NCBI GenBank assembly: GCA_002286855.1
Contig: NRSV01000134.1
Location: 1-40,664, forward strand
Length of the DNA: 40,664 nt
DNA from: Bipolaris cookei
Taxonomy: Eukaryota; Ascomycota; Dothideomycetes; Pleosporales; Pleosporaceae
Direction of reading: 5' to 3'
Shown: piece after piece, positions 20,225 to 30,550 of the stretch
Numbering within the stretch: position 1 is the stretch's first letter
Layout of the letters: the number at the start of each line of letters is the position of its first letter
The notes under the pieces: model-generated
Database searches by the model: none
Seen by the model: the letters and a program-made list of their open reading frames with translations, nothing else
Told to the model about the DNA's origin: nothing
Position numbers and translations under genes: made by a program

Positions 20225-21495
20225 ATGGCAGGGGTGATGGAAAGCTCGGAGTAAATCGTTTTTTGGACCTCTTCATTCGGACCGTCTATTCATACTAGGC
20301 TTTTTGTGATAATACGTCCGCGCCATAAATTAAGGCGTTTATCTAAGCCTTGCCCAACGGACAAATTATATGCGGGGGAGCTAAGCGCTTTGACAGGTAC
20401 CATGAGACTGGCTTGGCAATGATATGTGGCTGTGTTGTCCCTTCTGGCTCGTTGCCAAGGTTTTGTATTTTAAACTGCAGATTGCAATATCCGACGCCAA
20501 GGCTTCGCAACGCACACCCTTACTGAATTACACACAAGACTTCTGAATTCTGTAGTCAGCTGCGGATGCGCCCGTCGGTACATGGTTTGGCAGCGAGTTG
20601 TATTTATGCTTAAATCCGTCTTGGCTTGTCTCCCAAAGCCTAAGACTGTTCCATATTATTATCAAGCCGGCAACACCGTGATATACGAAGAGTATGACAC
20701 ATGATGTGGACACGAAGGACGATCAAGATAGAACCAAAGCTTAGGGCCATCCCACTGTTGTCGAGCCAGCGGTTATCGTGGTTTGTTGCACTAGCGGCGT
20801 ATAGTAGAAGCGCTTTGTTACAAGTAACAAGAAGGATTCTCTCCCCGACGAGGTACAGGAGGTTGAGGGCCAACCGACGTCCGCGTCAGAAGATAATAAT
20901 CACCGCGGGGCGCTGATCACGTGATTCACATAACGCCAAGACCAGGCATTCCTTGCTAGTATGTGATACCACACTCTAAGCCAGGTAATGGCATCAGGAA
21001 CATCAGGAGCAACGGGGATTACTCTGTGAGGATAGTGATTCCAGGACTAGAAGTAATGAGGATATAAGGATGGATGGATTTCATTATTACTCTCGTTGTG
21101 GTCAACTCAAATTATATTTTCTTACTAGTTACTTAGTATTCTACTGAGCATAGAATTGATTGTCTTTACCTTTGGTTACATTCATAACTCCTTTCCATTA
21201 TGAATCGCCAAATAGTCGCACATCTTACCGCAGAATACCGCCTCGCCCTAACCCGGACCAAGACTAGAGAGGTATAGCCAGACCTCGTGCAACACGCTTA
21301 CAAGGATCAACCTAGTGTTCTCGCATAGTGATGACTGCTATAATTTACTTCAAGAAGCATGGTATGGTAAATTGATTTGCAATGAGTTCCCCAAAAACTA
21401 GGGTATTCTAAGCTTTTTGCGAGGATGTAGACGGTTCTGTGTTATTCAATAAGTGTCCCTTATGGTAAGATTGGAGACTACCATTTGCGAACAAC
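20225..21495. other. Intergenic region, no supported gene
   Basis: It holds the 3' flank of the hydratase gene and then AT-rich DNA up to the next transposon. A palindrome ATCACGTGAT sits at 20916-20925. A short frame starting ATGAATCGCCAAATAG near 21200 is broken by stops within 30 codons. The hydrophobic minus-strand frame 20873-20640 has no family resemblance. Confidence 0.4.
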
Positions 21496-23305
21496 TAACG
21501 TACCTCACGGCTTGGCCGGACACTTTTGCCAAGCCCTCACCAAAACCACTACTTCACCCTAATATCGCAACAACAACAACATTTAGAGCCTTCTGATGAA
21601 CGTCAGATACAGCTTGTTCTTCAGGCTCTTAAACAAGACGCGAATCTCTCTTTACGACGCGCTGCAGCTATCTTTAATATTGCTCGTTCAACACTAAACG
21701 ACCGACGCGCAGGACGACCTTCACAAGTAGATCGCAGGCCTAAATCAATCAATCTTACTAAGTTTGAAGAGGACGTGATTGTCCAATATATAATTGAGCT
21801 TGATACGCGTGGATTTCCCCCTAGATTCACAGACGTGGCTAATATGGCCAATTCCTTGCGCGCTGAGCGCAATCTGGACCAGGTTGGCCAAAACTGGCCC
21901 AGTACGTTTGTTAAGCGCCGCCCTGAGCTTAAAACGCGTTTTAATCGCAAGTACGACTACAAAAGAGCCCTCTGCGAGGATCCTAAGGCTATTCAAACCT
22001 GGTTTGACCTAGTAGCCAACATAAAAGCCAAGTATGGTATCCAGGACAATGACACGTACAACTTTGACGAGACGGGGTTCATGATGGGCCAGATTGCCCC
22101 TGGAGCGGTTGTTACAGCATCAGAGAGACTCTGACGGCCAAAGACTATTCAGCCTGGCAATAGAGAGTGGGCAACGGTCATTCAGGGCATCAATGCGACC
22201 GGGTGGGCGATTCCGCCCTTCATCATCCTCAAGGCGCGCCACCACCTCTCAAGCTGGTACAAGGATGGCGATATACCCCAGAACTGGGTTATTGGGGTCT
22301 CTGAGAACGGCTGGACGAGTAATGAGCTTGACCTTGCGTGGCTAAAGCACTTTGATGAACATACAAAGAATAATGTAGTAGATGCCTACCGCCTGCTTAT
22401 TATTGACGGCCACGAGAGCCATAACTCGCTGGATTTCCAAAAATACTGCAAGGATAACAACATTGTTACTATTTGCATGCCTCCGCACTCATCTCACCTC
22501 TTACAGCCCCTTGATGTGGGCTGTTTTGCCCCTTTGAAGCAGGCCTACGGATGCCAAGTCGAATCGCTCATGCGCAGTCAGATCAACCATATTACTAAAC
22601 AGGAGTTCCTATCTTATTTTAAGCGGGCCTTTAACGCCTCATTTACTTCCAGCAATGTCCAAGGAGGGTTTAGAGGCGCTGAATTGGTCCCCTTTGACCC
22701 AGAACGGGTTATATCCACTCTTGATGTCCAGTTGCGCACTCCATCACCCCTACCTGTCAACAACCAGCCCTGGGTGTCGCAAACCCCTAGCAATACCCTA
22801 GAATTAGGGTCGCAATCGACGTTGGTGAAGCAGAAGATTCAAAGGCATACTAATAGCTCGCCAACGTCTATTGTGGAGGCCTTTGAGAAGGTCTCAAAAG
22901 GGGCAGCTATTATCGCGCATAAGTTGGTGTTGGCGCAAAAGGAGATAGCTGAGCTTAAGGCAGCAAATGAGGCCGCCACGCGACGAAAATCGCACAAAAG
23001 AAAGCGGGTTCAGGCAGAAGGGACCTTAATAGTTGAAGGTGGCGCGCGCTTAGCTACTCTTCAGGACTTTAGCGCGCGTAGTGATGGGAAGAAGGCAAAG
23101 AAGCAGAAGCGCGCTGAAGTAGGTGAACCATCTCAACGGCGGTGTAGACGGTGCAATAGGACTGGGCATAACGCCAGAACGTGTAAGCAAGTAGCAGAAG
23201 TAGACTCTGAATGATATCTCGTGTCGCATTGCTTAATATAGGCCTAATGTGGTGGTTTTGGTGAGGGCTTGGCAAAAGTGTCCGGCCAAGCCGTGAGGTA
23301 CGTTA
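21496..23305 (+). mobile_element. Nearly intact Fot1/pogo-like element with perfect terminal repeats (copy F)
   Basis: The two ends are exact inverted repeats over 53 bp beginning AACGTACCTCACGGCTTGGC, flanked by TA at 21496-21497 and 23304-23305. The total length is 1.81 kb. The repeat contains an internal mirror (GGCTTGGC ... GCCAAGCC). Identical termini and a single stop in the gene make this the best-preserved and probably youngest pogo-like copy here. Confidence 0.9.
21526..23214 (+). pseudogene. Pogo/Fot1-type DD35D transposase, one stop in 562 codons
   Basis: A single frame from the ATG at 21526 (inside the left terminal repeat) to the stop at 23212-23214 is interrupted only by TGA at 22132-22134. 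Domains in order: psq-type HTH (LRRAAAIFNIARSTL, residues 45-60), CENP-B-type HTH (about 75-160), then the DDE core with Asp in YNFDETGFMMG, Asp in LLIIDGHESH and Asp in LLQPLDVGCF. The last two are 35 residues apart. A basic segment (RRKSHKRKRVQAEG) and a CCHC zinc knuckle (CRRCNRTGHNARTC) close the protein. The stop sits where relatives read Arg or Gly (ASE-x-x-x-RPK), so one CGA-to-TGA or GGA-to-TGA change explains it. If the stop is real, the protein would end before the second and third Asp. Confidence 0.85.
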
Positions 23306-23950
23306 TAGTATAAGAAAAACCCAGCATGATGTCCACACATGATCGGCGTGTCTTGCTGGCCGTACAGACTATAATTACAAATTGTCAATGATAACTGCGG
23401 CCTTTGATATTGTTTGGTAAACTGGTGTCGCAAGCAAGGAGCATCAACGAATTGGTGCTTTGCTTGGATTTCCTTATTTTTAGTAACTAGTAAAAAACTG
23501 TAAGGAAACAATAGTAAACGACCATAGATAGTACGGAGGGAAAGTCCAGCTTCGACTATAAGTATTTCTAGCTACTTTAGCTCTCGGCTGAAGTGAGTGA
23601 GATTTTAGTGTCCGTTGAGTACCGAGGCGCTAGCTTAGAAAAATGATGTTAAGAGTAACGTGTTTTAGAGGTGCCGGACGGGCTAACGCAGGATATTCCC
23701 TGCCAACATGTAAGCAGTTGAGTGTGTGTGAAGTATTATGTATTCTGATGTGTATGATGATAGGAGCAAGTTTAAATACAGCGTTATTAGTCAGTGAGTA
23801 ACCACGTGACTATACATGGTACTTCTGGGCTTACACAACACTATCACAAACTTAAAGCTATAGAGCTCTACAAAAAAGCTGTTATCGCAAGAGTTATTAG
23901 TGTAGTAATCTAGTAGTATTATTTATTCATTATATCTACTGATATTTGAC
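23306..23950. other. Non-coding spacer between transposons
   Basis: AT-rich sequence with no usable open frame. It contains AACGTGTTTTAGAGGTGCCGG near 23657, which resembles a pogo-type terminus joined to the GTGCCGGACGGGC phrase also found at 26556. It may therefore be a worn transposon end. Confidence 0.35.
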
Positions 23951-25345
23951 TGGTAGCTTGATGGGGCGGCCTGAACGCGAGTGTGGTGATGGTAGTGCGG
24001 CTGATTGATTAGCTGGCTCCGCACCACCATTACTACTACTACCAATGATAATATTTTTTGATACTGGCTTCGTACGGCGCTTGAAGCTAGGCCTCTTGCT
24101 AGTTTGGGAGATTTGATAGATTTTTGAACTCGTTTGTGGGCGGCTTGGCGGGCTATCCGGTGGGCAGCTGCTTCAGCTTTCTGCCTCTCACGATCTAGTT
24201 TTGCCTCCGCCCGCGCACGTCACCGCACATCTAGTTCTTGAATTTTGAGTAGCTTTCTCTCTTTTCTAGCTTCAATAATGATAGCTTTTTGGTGTTGTAA
24301 CTCCTCGTAATCACGCTGTTTCTGCTCATATTGGTAGCGAGCTTCTCGCACTTTCCGTGGAGACCAGAAAGTAGCTCCACCATGATAATCGTCGGACAGC
24401 TCGAGCGTAACAGGCTAGATACGCTCCTTCTGCTGTCTCTCATCAATGCGAACTGCCCGGGGTTGCTCGTTTTTTCGTTGAAGAAACGCTGTATCGGCAG
24501 ATAGTTTCATCATGATTCTGTTGAGCGCTGAGATCGATCTATTGCTTGTAGGTTGATTGAGTAGCTGCCGAATCGTTCTCTAATCAGAATCTGATGCTAC
24601 TAATGCGTCTATATCGCTATTAGTAGCTGTAGTTTTGAATTTTTGAAGTATAACTTCTGGATTGAATGGTGAGAGTCCTGTAGCTCTAAAAGCATGGAGG
24701 ATTAATAATTCCTTGAACGCTGCGCACCAAGCTCTCCAGAATATTGGGAAGAGATGAGATTTGGTGAATGGTATCAGCCCTTGGCTGGTATCGGTGAAGT
24801 TTGATAGCTCGTTCGAGTATGCGGTGGATAGTGGCTTGAACAATCCAATATCGAGCGGCTGCAGCGTATGCGTTGAGTGCGGCGGGAAGATAGCTAATAG
24901 TATTTTATTCTGATCACAATAGTCAATGAAATCCATCGTTATATGACTATGATGCCCATCTATGAGTAATCTGTAAGAAGATCGAGCTTTTGGCTTGATG
25001 GCTGGATTGAACACTTGTTTGAGCCATTAGAGACCGATATTATCGTTCGATTAGCCAGTGGATGATGCGGTGATACATGCAGTATGGATATCTAGATCAA
25101 AACCTTGGAGCAATGAGTTCTGGATAAAGTTGGATTTGCTGGAGTTGATAATGCTTGGATCTAGATACGATCCATCCGCGTAGATATATGTAGTCAGCGT
25201 AATCCATTCGCTATTTGCATCTTGAATATTCGGCCCTTTCAATTTGGACTGGTGAGCAGCTTTAGAAAAGATTCTGACTGAGCGGGACCGTACGACAATT
25301 ATGAAGCCATTCTTATCCATATTGTATATATGCCGCGGCTCCACT

Positions 25346-25361
25346 TTATATTGATCGATTT
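25346..25361. repeat. Target site duplication, left copy
   Basis: TTATATTGATCGATTT here is repeated exactly at 26038-26053. The two copies flank the SINE, and the sequence belongs to the interrupted B1 transposase. Length and AT-richness fit LINE-driven integration. Confidence 0.85.
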
Positions 25362-25460
25362 GGCTGCTTGGCGCAGTGGTCAAGCGCCTGGCCTGTTGCA
25401 ATTGCACACGGATTTTGTGCCCCAGTTGCATGCAACGTCGGTTCGAACCCGGCGGCAGTC
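25362..25460 (+). ncRNA. tRNA-like head of the SINE (class II cloverleaf)
   Basis: The acceptor stem GGCTGCT (25362-25368) pairs with GGCAGTC (25454-25460), allowing G-U pairs. The D arm is GCGC / GCGC (25371-25374 with 25384-25387) with loop AGTGGTCAA. The T arm is GTCGG / CCGGC (25437-25441 with 25449-25453) around loop TTCGAAC. A self-complementary GTTGCATGCAAC (25425-25436) looks like a long variable arm, as in Leu or Ser tRNAs. The anticodon region (25388-25424) is too long for a plain stem-loop and may hold an intron-like insert, so no isotype is assigned. Confidence 0.7.
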
Positions 25461-25483
25461 AAACCCTTCTTCAGGGGACCAGT

Positions 25484-25567
25484 CGACAGCCGAGGGGAAT
25501 TTTAGTCACTCCCCTGGTAAGAATCATAACTCCGATGATTCGTCAGTTCAAACCTGACATGCTGTCG
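25484..25567 (+). ncRNA. Second tRNA-like cloverleaf inside the SINE
   Basis: Paper folding gives four nested arms: CGACAGC (25484-25490) with GCTGTCG (25561-25567), 7 bp; AGGGGA (25493-25498) with TCCCCT (25510-25515), 6 bp; GAATCAT (25521-25527) with ATGATTC (25535-25541), 7 bp around a 7-nt loop; GTCAG (25542-25546) with CTGAC (25554-25558), 5 bp around TTCAAAC, a T-loop-like heptamer. All pairs are Watson-Crick. There is no variable loop, and the D-arm position lacks an A-box match, so it is unlikely to be an independent tRNA gene. Confidence 0.55.
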
Positions 25568-26037
25568 CATATTGCGCTCGCCCCGCAATAGACTGAGTAG
25601 TCGCTCCTCACGGCTCCTCGCGGAAGAGATACTCGACAATATGGACAGCGAAATCGGCGCCGGTGGCTGGTGGTGTTCTGGTCCGCTACCACCCAACGGA
25701 CACGTTACGACCAATGCTCAACCCTCCAACGATAATATCGGACCCGCGGCTACAGTATAGCTACGACCCTCCGAACCCTGCATATGCGACAGGACGACAA
25801 GGACCAACATCAACTGAAATACCCGAACAACATGGTCATCAACGACAAAAACGGCAGCACCGACGATTAGAGAAAGTATACCTGTTACGAAAGGCGAAGG
25901 AACCAAGCTCCACAATACACACGGAAGAGAACAAGGGTGTTTACAGCTAGTACCTAGCTGGTTTTGCCCTGTACAGATGTAAGAAGTGTTTATAGACCTG
26001 AAAGGGAACTAGGTAGTACTATAAATTGATTTTATTA

Positions 26038-26053
26038 TTATATTGATCGATTT
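26038..26053. repeat. Target site duplication, right copy
   Basis: Exact 16-bp match to 25346-25361 at the 3' end of the SINE. Confidence 0.85.
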
Positions 26054-26529
26054 TTTTTGGCATAGAAGCTCGAAAAAGAGCTGATTTTTCTTTCCTGAAT
26101 CAGCTCGGCGGCGGCTGCGATCGATAGGCATGGTGCGCTTGAGTATAATAAGATGGGAGTAGCGATGAACAAAGCGATCGACCCAGTGGTATCCGAGCTG
26201 CTTCTGGGCTAGCTGCGACGCGATATTTCGAACAATACTCCGTGTGGGTGGTAGGCCTCGCTTGGTGAGTCTATCGGTATAGTCGATAAGCTCAGCTTCA
26301 TGTTGTGGGTGGACTGCCTGCTGGTTCTGTGCAGCTGCGTGGCTGGAGCTAGAAATACCTCGGTGGCTGTGGCTCAGCGTTCCTGGATTAACACCATATT
26401 TCTTTGCAATTTGAGAATATACAAGCTTTTTACTAGGCTTCAAAGTGTCAATATTAGCAAGCGTAGCGTCAATTGATTGCATCTTGGTCACATTGTGGGT
26501 GGTTGAAGTGGATAGAATAATTAGTATTG

Positions 26530-28411
26530 GAGGACGTACCGTACAGTACCGTACCGTGCCGGACGGGCCAATGCCCGGGACGGCTCAATGCCCGCTCCAC
26601 CCCACCAACCACTACCAACACCACCAACCCAATCATGCGGCAGCTACCCCGAATTGAGTCTATTGACGCTGCGCTTGCACCTATTGCTGCTTTAGAACCT
26701 GGCGAAAAACTTGTATACACCCAAATCGCGAAAAAGTTTGGTGTTGATCGAACAACGTTGCGCGCCGACACCAAGGTAAAACAGCTTCACGCTACGTTGA
26801 GGCTCAAAATCGTCAGGCTCTCCACCCACAACAGGAGAAAGCTCTAATAGAATATATAGATCGACTTACTATACGTGGTACTGACCTAACGAGATCTTGT
26901 TCGGAGCTTTGCTTCAGAGATCGCGCAGAAAGAGATTGGTTACCACTGGGTTGATCGCTTTGTTCAACGCTATCCAGATCTTCTCCAGGCAAAACAGGCC
27001 GCGCCAATGGATCGCAATCGCCACCAAGCTGATTCAGAACAGAAATGCCGTCTATATTTTGAGCTTCTGCGCCAAAAAATCGCCCAATATAGCTTGACGC
27101 TCTATTTTAATATGGATGAGAAGGGCTTCATGATTGGAGTCCAATCGCGCTCAACGAGGATCTTTTCTAAAGCCTCTCTTCAATCTGGATTAAGAAAGAC
27201 TGTGATTCAAGGTGGCAATCGAGAGTGGATTACGCTGATAGTTTGTGTTTGTGCTGATGGATCTCATCTAGATCCGAGCATTATCTACTCAAGCCAATCT
27301 GGATCCTCCAAAACTCGTGGTTGCAATGCTTTGATCCAGAGATCCACTCCGCCCGAATCGCCACACTGGCTACTGGCTGGTCGAATAATGATATCGGGCT
27401 TCAGTGGCTCAAATAGGTGTTTAATCCTGCCACTAAAGCAAAAGCTCGGTAGTCTTACCGATTGTTGTTGTTCATGGATGGCTACCAATCTCACCTCACT
27501 ATGAATTTTATCGACTGTTGTGATCAGAACAAGATCTTAATCGCGATATACCCATCTCACACGACTCATACGCTGCAGCCGCTTGACGTTGGACTGTTCA
27601 AGCCGCTCTCCGTTGCCTATTCGAACGAGCTATCAAGCTTTATAGACAGCCGTGAAGGGCTACTACCTATTACCAAATCCCATTTTTTCCCACTATTATG
27701 GAACGCCTGGCGTGTCTCGTTCAAGGAACTAACGATCCTCCGGGCCTTAAAGCTACCGGTATATCACCGTTCAACCCAGACGTAATACTCCAGAAGTTTA
27801 AACCAGCGGCTTGCCACAACGACATCGATTCATCTGCGCCTAGCGCTTCAGATTGGAGAAAGATTGGAGAGCTAATTAATCGTGCGGTCAATCAAAAAGA
27901 GAGTAGAAAGATCTCCCAGCTTAACCGAACTATCATAAAGCTATCCACCCAATCAAAGCTCGACCAGCAAGAGATTCAAAAGTTACGAGAAGCTCTAGTT
28001 GGTGAGCGTCAGCGGAAGCAGCGATCACAGCCTGGTGCGCTCGAGCTGCCCGAAGATTATCATGGTGGAGCTAGTTTCTGGTCGCCGCGGAAGGTGCGAG
28101 AAGCTCGCAGCCTCTACGAGCAGAAACAGCGTGATCGTGAGGTACTACAACATCAGAAAGCTATTAAAATTAAAGCTCGAGAGGAGGCGAAGCTGCTTAA
28201 AGCTCAAGAGCTTAATACACGGCGTCGCGCGCGAGCTGAGGCGAGACTACTGCGGGCGAAGCAGAAAGCTGATGAAGCTACTGAACGAGCTGCTCGCCAA
28301 GCTGCCCGTAGAGCTGCAAAAGACTAAAACAAGCTATTAAACTTCCCAAAAGAGTAAGAAAAGAAGCTTTAAAGCTCGTACAAAACCAGGATCAAAAAAA
28401 ATAATTAGTAG
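26530..28411 (+). mobile_element. Second pogo-like family, copy B2
   Basis: This plus-strand copy of the B family has its 5' end rich in short repeats: CGTACCGTACAGTACCGTACC, then GGACGGGCCAATGCCCGG and GGACGGCTCAATGCCCGC in tandem. The 3' end is replaced by copy A2 starting at 28412, so no matching right terminus is left. The element is about 1.9 kb. Confidence 0.65.
26634..28327 (+). pseudogene. Pogo-like transposase B2, several frameshifts
   Basis: The ATG at 26634 gives MRQLPRIESIDAALAPIAAL and the HTH YTQIAKKFGVDRTTL. Frame changes occur near 26762, 26885, 27300, 27450 and 27760. Across frames the family order is kept: CENP-B-type region (YHWVDRFVQRYPDLLQAKQ), YFNMDEKGFMIG (first Asp; here the Asp-Glu-Lys-Gly form that B1 has lost), LLFMDGYQSH and LQPLDVGLFKPL (second and third Asp), then YHGGASFWSPRKVREAR and a long Arg/Ala-rich coiled tail. 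It ends at a stop at 28325-28327. The DGYQSH variant replaces the more usual DGHxSH. Confidence 0.75.
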
Positions 28412-29511
28412 TAACGTGGTTCACAAGCGAGGCGCCACCCCAAGCGAGGCGCCACCTCTCCACCGGCGCGTCAACGTCAACACAATATCACGCACTTTTA
28501 TCACAGTCAATAGACTATTGCGATATACCAAATTAATTATCAGAATCACTACTATTACTTGCACTATCTATCTCAACTGCGCAGGTACGAGCGTTGTGTC
28601 CAGTCTGCTTGCAACGCCCGCACCGCCTCTCGCCTCGCACCCTCTTCGACGCGCTCTCGCCGTCGCCACGACTGCTACCCGCCTGTTCAGCTAATACTTC
28701 TTGTACCTCACCAACAGTAAAAGTCTCTTCTGTCCGCACGTATCGACGCTTGCGGCTCTTACGCTTGTTTGATTCGTCTAGAGCCTCTTGAAGAGTAGCC
28801 GGCGACCCGACGCGCCCACGCCTTAGATCACAGTAACCCACTCACGGTTGCCTGGCTGTATCCGTTTCTTCTTGCCATATACTTCCGAGCCTGTGATAAC
28901 TAGCTGTGATAAAATCTTGCTCATCATAAAGCCAGTTTCGTCAAAGTTATAGATATCGTCGTCCACAATACCCCACTTCTGCTTCGTCGCCTCGACTAGA
29001 TCAAACCAGCGCTTAATAGCTGCTGGATCTTCGCAGGCAGCTCGCTGGTGATCATAAGGATGGCTCCAGCTGGTTTTGTGCTCAGGATTTCGCTTAACGA
29101 AGTTGTCAACCCAATTCTTGCCAACAGGGTTGCTGGCGCGCTCATGCAGGAGTTTATTAGCCATTGATCGAACTTCAGCCTTCGTAGGCGCAAATCCTCG
29201 CGCAGACTCTTCCAGAATACGCCCAACTATAGCCTCCTCTTCTAGCTTATTCAGGCGCTTTGAGTTCGCTTCACAGTCGCGTCGGGGGCGCTTTCCAGCG
29301 CGTCGGTCAAAAAAAGTACTTCGAGGCACGTTATAAATTGAGAGAGCAAGTTTTGGCTTTGAACACGTTGCGATTGGATATCAAAAAGAGCGAGCTGAAG
29401 ATCTGCTTCAGTATAGGAAGTTTGAGCAGTGCGTTGTTGAGACATTACGCGTTATAGTGTCGACGTTTACGCGCTGGTGAGGCGTGTCCGACTCGCTTGT
29501 GAACCACGTTA
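28412..29511 (-). mobile_element. Non-autonomous pogo-like deletion derivative, 1.1 kb (copy A2)
   Basis: The left end TAACGTGGTTCACAAGCGAG and the right end (same sequence inverted, ending CACGTTA at 29511) bound a minus-strand element of 1100 bp with TA at both edges. The left repeat carries two 17-bp units (AAGCGAGGCGCCACC, twice). The right end has one unit with a different inner sequence (AAGCGAGTCGGACACG). Compared with A1, the region coding for the second and third catalytic Asp is deleted at a junction shared with A3. Confidence 0.8.
28533..29445 (-). pseudogene. Deleted transposase of copy A2
   Basis: The ATG at 29445 starts MSQQRTAQTSYTEADLQ. A frame change near 29330 leads to the psq and CENP-B-type HTH regions and YNFDETGFMMSKIL, up to NREWVTVI at 28823. 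There the coding joins directly to the C-terminal part (GSPATLQEALDESNKRKSRK), which is in another frame. The basic segment KRRYVRTEET, the zinc knuckle CGRCKQTGHNARTC and an Asp/Ser tail end at 28533. The DNA-binding half is the best-kept part, with no catalytic core. Confidence 0.75.
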
Positions 29512-30550
29512 CACGCGATGCTACAATGTAACAATGAACAAAACTCTTTAAAAGAATCCCAAATACAGCTTGCAGTACAAGCTATCCAACATGACGCGAC
29601 AATTAGCCAGCGACGTGCTGCAGCACTTTACAACGTCCCTCAAAGAACTCTTAGTGATCGACTTGCCGGAATCACTTCTCGACGTGATGTACAGCCAAAC
29701 TCAATGAAACTACTTGTAACAGAAGAGGAGACGATTGTCAACTATATACTGGACCTTGATGCACGAGGAATTCCACTGCGCCTTCATGCTATCAAAGATC
29801 TGGCTGATTCTTTACTGGCTGCCCGCCACCGCGACCCTGTTGGCCCAAACTGGCCTAAAGCATTCATAAAGCGTCTCCCAGAGCTAAAGCTGAATATCAA
29901 TCGAAAGTTAGACTATAAGAGAGCTCTCTGTGAAGATCCTGAGCTAGTGCAGGGCTGATTCCGCCTTGCACAGAATACTAAAGCCAAGTATGGGATCCAG
30001 GACGACGACATGTATAATTTTGACGAGACGGGCTTCATTATGGGCATGCACAACGCGTCAGCAGTAGTCACAGCCTCTGAGAATCCATCAAGGCCGAAAC
30101 CTATGCAGCAGGGCAACCGGGAGTGGGTTACCAGCGTGGTTTGTGTCAGCGCAGCTGGCTGGGCGATCTCACCCTTGATCGTCTTTCAATGCAAGCACCA
30201 CCTCTGCCTCGTATAAGGAGGATAACCTACCTCAGTATTGGGTTTTTGCAGTCTCCAAGAACGGCTGGACGACGAGTGAGCTTGGCATGAAGTGGTTGGA
30301 GTACTTTGACAGGCATACGAAAGAGCGTAGTATTGGAGGCTATCGTCTACTCATTCTTGACGGTCACGGGGGCCACAACTTGCTCGAGTTCCAGCAATAT
30401 TGCAAGGAGGCCAAGATTATTACTCTATAAATGCCCCCGCACTCTTTCCATCTACTACAGCCACTTGATGTGGGCTGCTTTTTGCCTTCGAAGAGGGCGT
30501 ATGGGCGCCAAGCCGAGGAGATGATACGCAACGGGATTAACGACAAGAGT
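29512..30550 (+). pseudogene. Pogo/Fot1-type transposase (copy C2), truncated and RIP-marked
   Basis: This is a sister of the 86-1137 copy, on the plus strand. The ATG at 29518 gives MLQCNNEQNSLKESQIQL where the sister reads MPQRNNEQ; the CCA-to-CTA change is CpA-to-TpA. The HTH regions follow to a TGA at 29956-29958 (TGG-to-TGA in a QGWFRL context). YNFDETGFIMG carries the first Asp (30014-30046). After frame breaks, LLILDGHGGH and LLQPLDVGCF hold the other two Asp, with a TAA between them at about 30428. Homology stops near 30550, where copia sequence begins. The 5' terminal repeat is missing and the copy abuts the TA of copy A2. Confidence 0.8.

Larger units (their letters stand above)
25362..26037 (+). 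mobile_element. Complete tRNA-derived SINE, 676 bp
   Basis: The element starts with a tRNA-like head with pol III A box (TGGCGCAGTGGTCAAGCGC) and B box (GGTTCGAACCC). It continues with about 575 bp of unrelated body and ends in a short T/A tail (TTTTATTATTA) before the target duplication. It encodes no protein. The 3' 80 bp are shared with the fragment at 5863-5942, showing a family of at least two copies. The partner LINE is unknown; the LINEs in this window end in TAA repeats, and the SINE tail is also TTA-like, so they are candidates. It is younger than copy B1, which it interrupts. Confidence 0.85.
24010..26491 (-). pseudogene. Pogo-like transposase B1, interrupted by SINE and RIP-like stops
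   Basis: The ATG at 26491 opens MTKMQSIDATLANIDTLKPS and an HTH (YSQIAKKYGVNPGTLSH), then a CENP-B-type region (YHWVDRFVHRYSHL) to about 26054, where the SINE begins. Coding resumes at about 25345 with HIYNMDKNGFII. The first catalytic Asp is present, but the usual following Glu is Lys. Then come RLLIDGHHSH and LQPLDIGLF (second and third Asp; 25014-24580 frame). The tail has YHGGATFWSPRKVREAR and a long basic coiled region. Stops at about 25051 (TGG-to-TAG, in a TGWSNDN context) and near 25028, 24416 and 24221 fit C-to-T or G-to-A change at CpA/TpG. Confidence 0.75.
23951..26500 (-). mobile_element. Second pogo-like family, copy B1, split by a SINE
   Basis: The minus-strand transposase remains run from 26491 down to about 24000, with a 676-bp SINE inserted at 25362-26037. 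Copy B2 (26530-28411) is the same family in the opposite orientation, so B1 and B2 stand head to head with only about 40 bp between them. Clear terminal repeats were not found for B1, so the outer limits are approximate. Confidence 0.65.

Noticed and set aside
20640..20873. Hydrophobic minus-strand frame as a small membrane protein
   Set aside because: Short, overlaps a comparable frame on the plus strand, and has no conserved pattern or supporting context.
25362..25460. A genuine nuclear tRNA gene
   Set aside because: The anticodon region does not form a normal arm, and the sequence is joined to a long body with a T/A tail and flanked by a 16-bp target duplication, so it is a SINE head.
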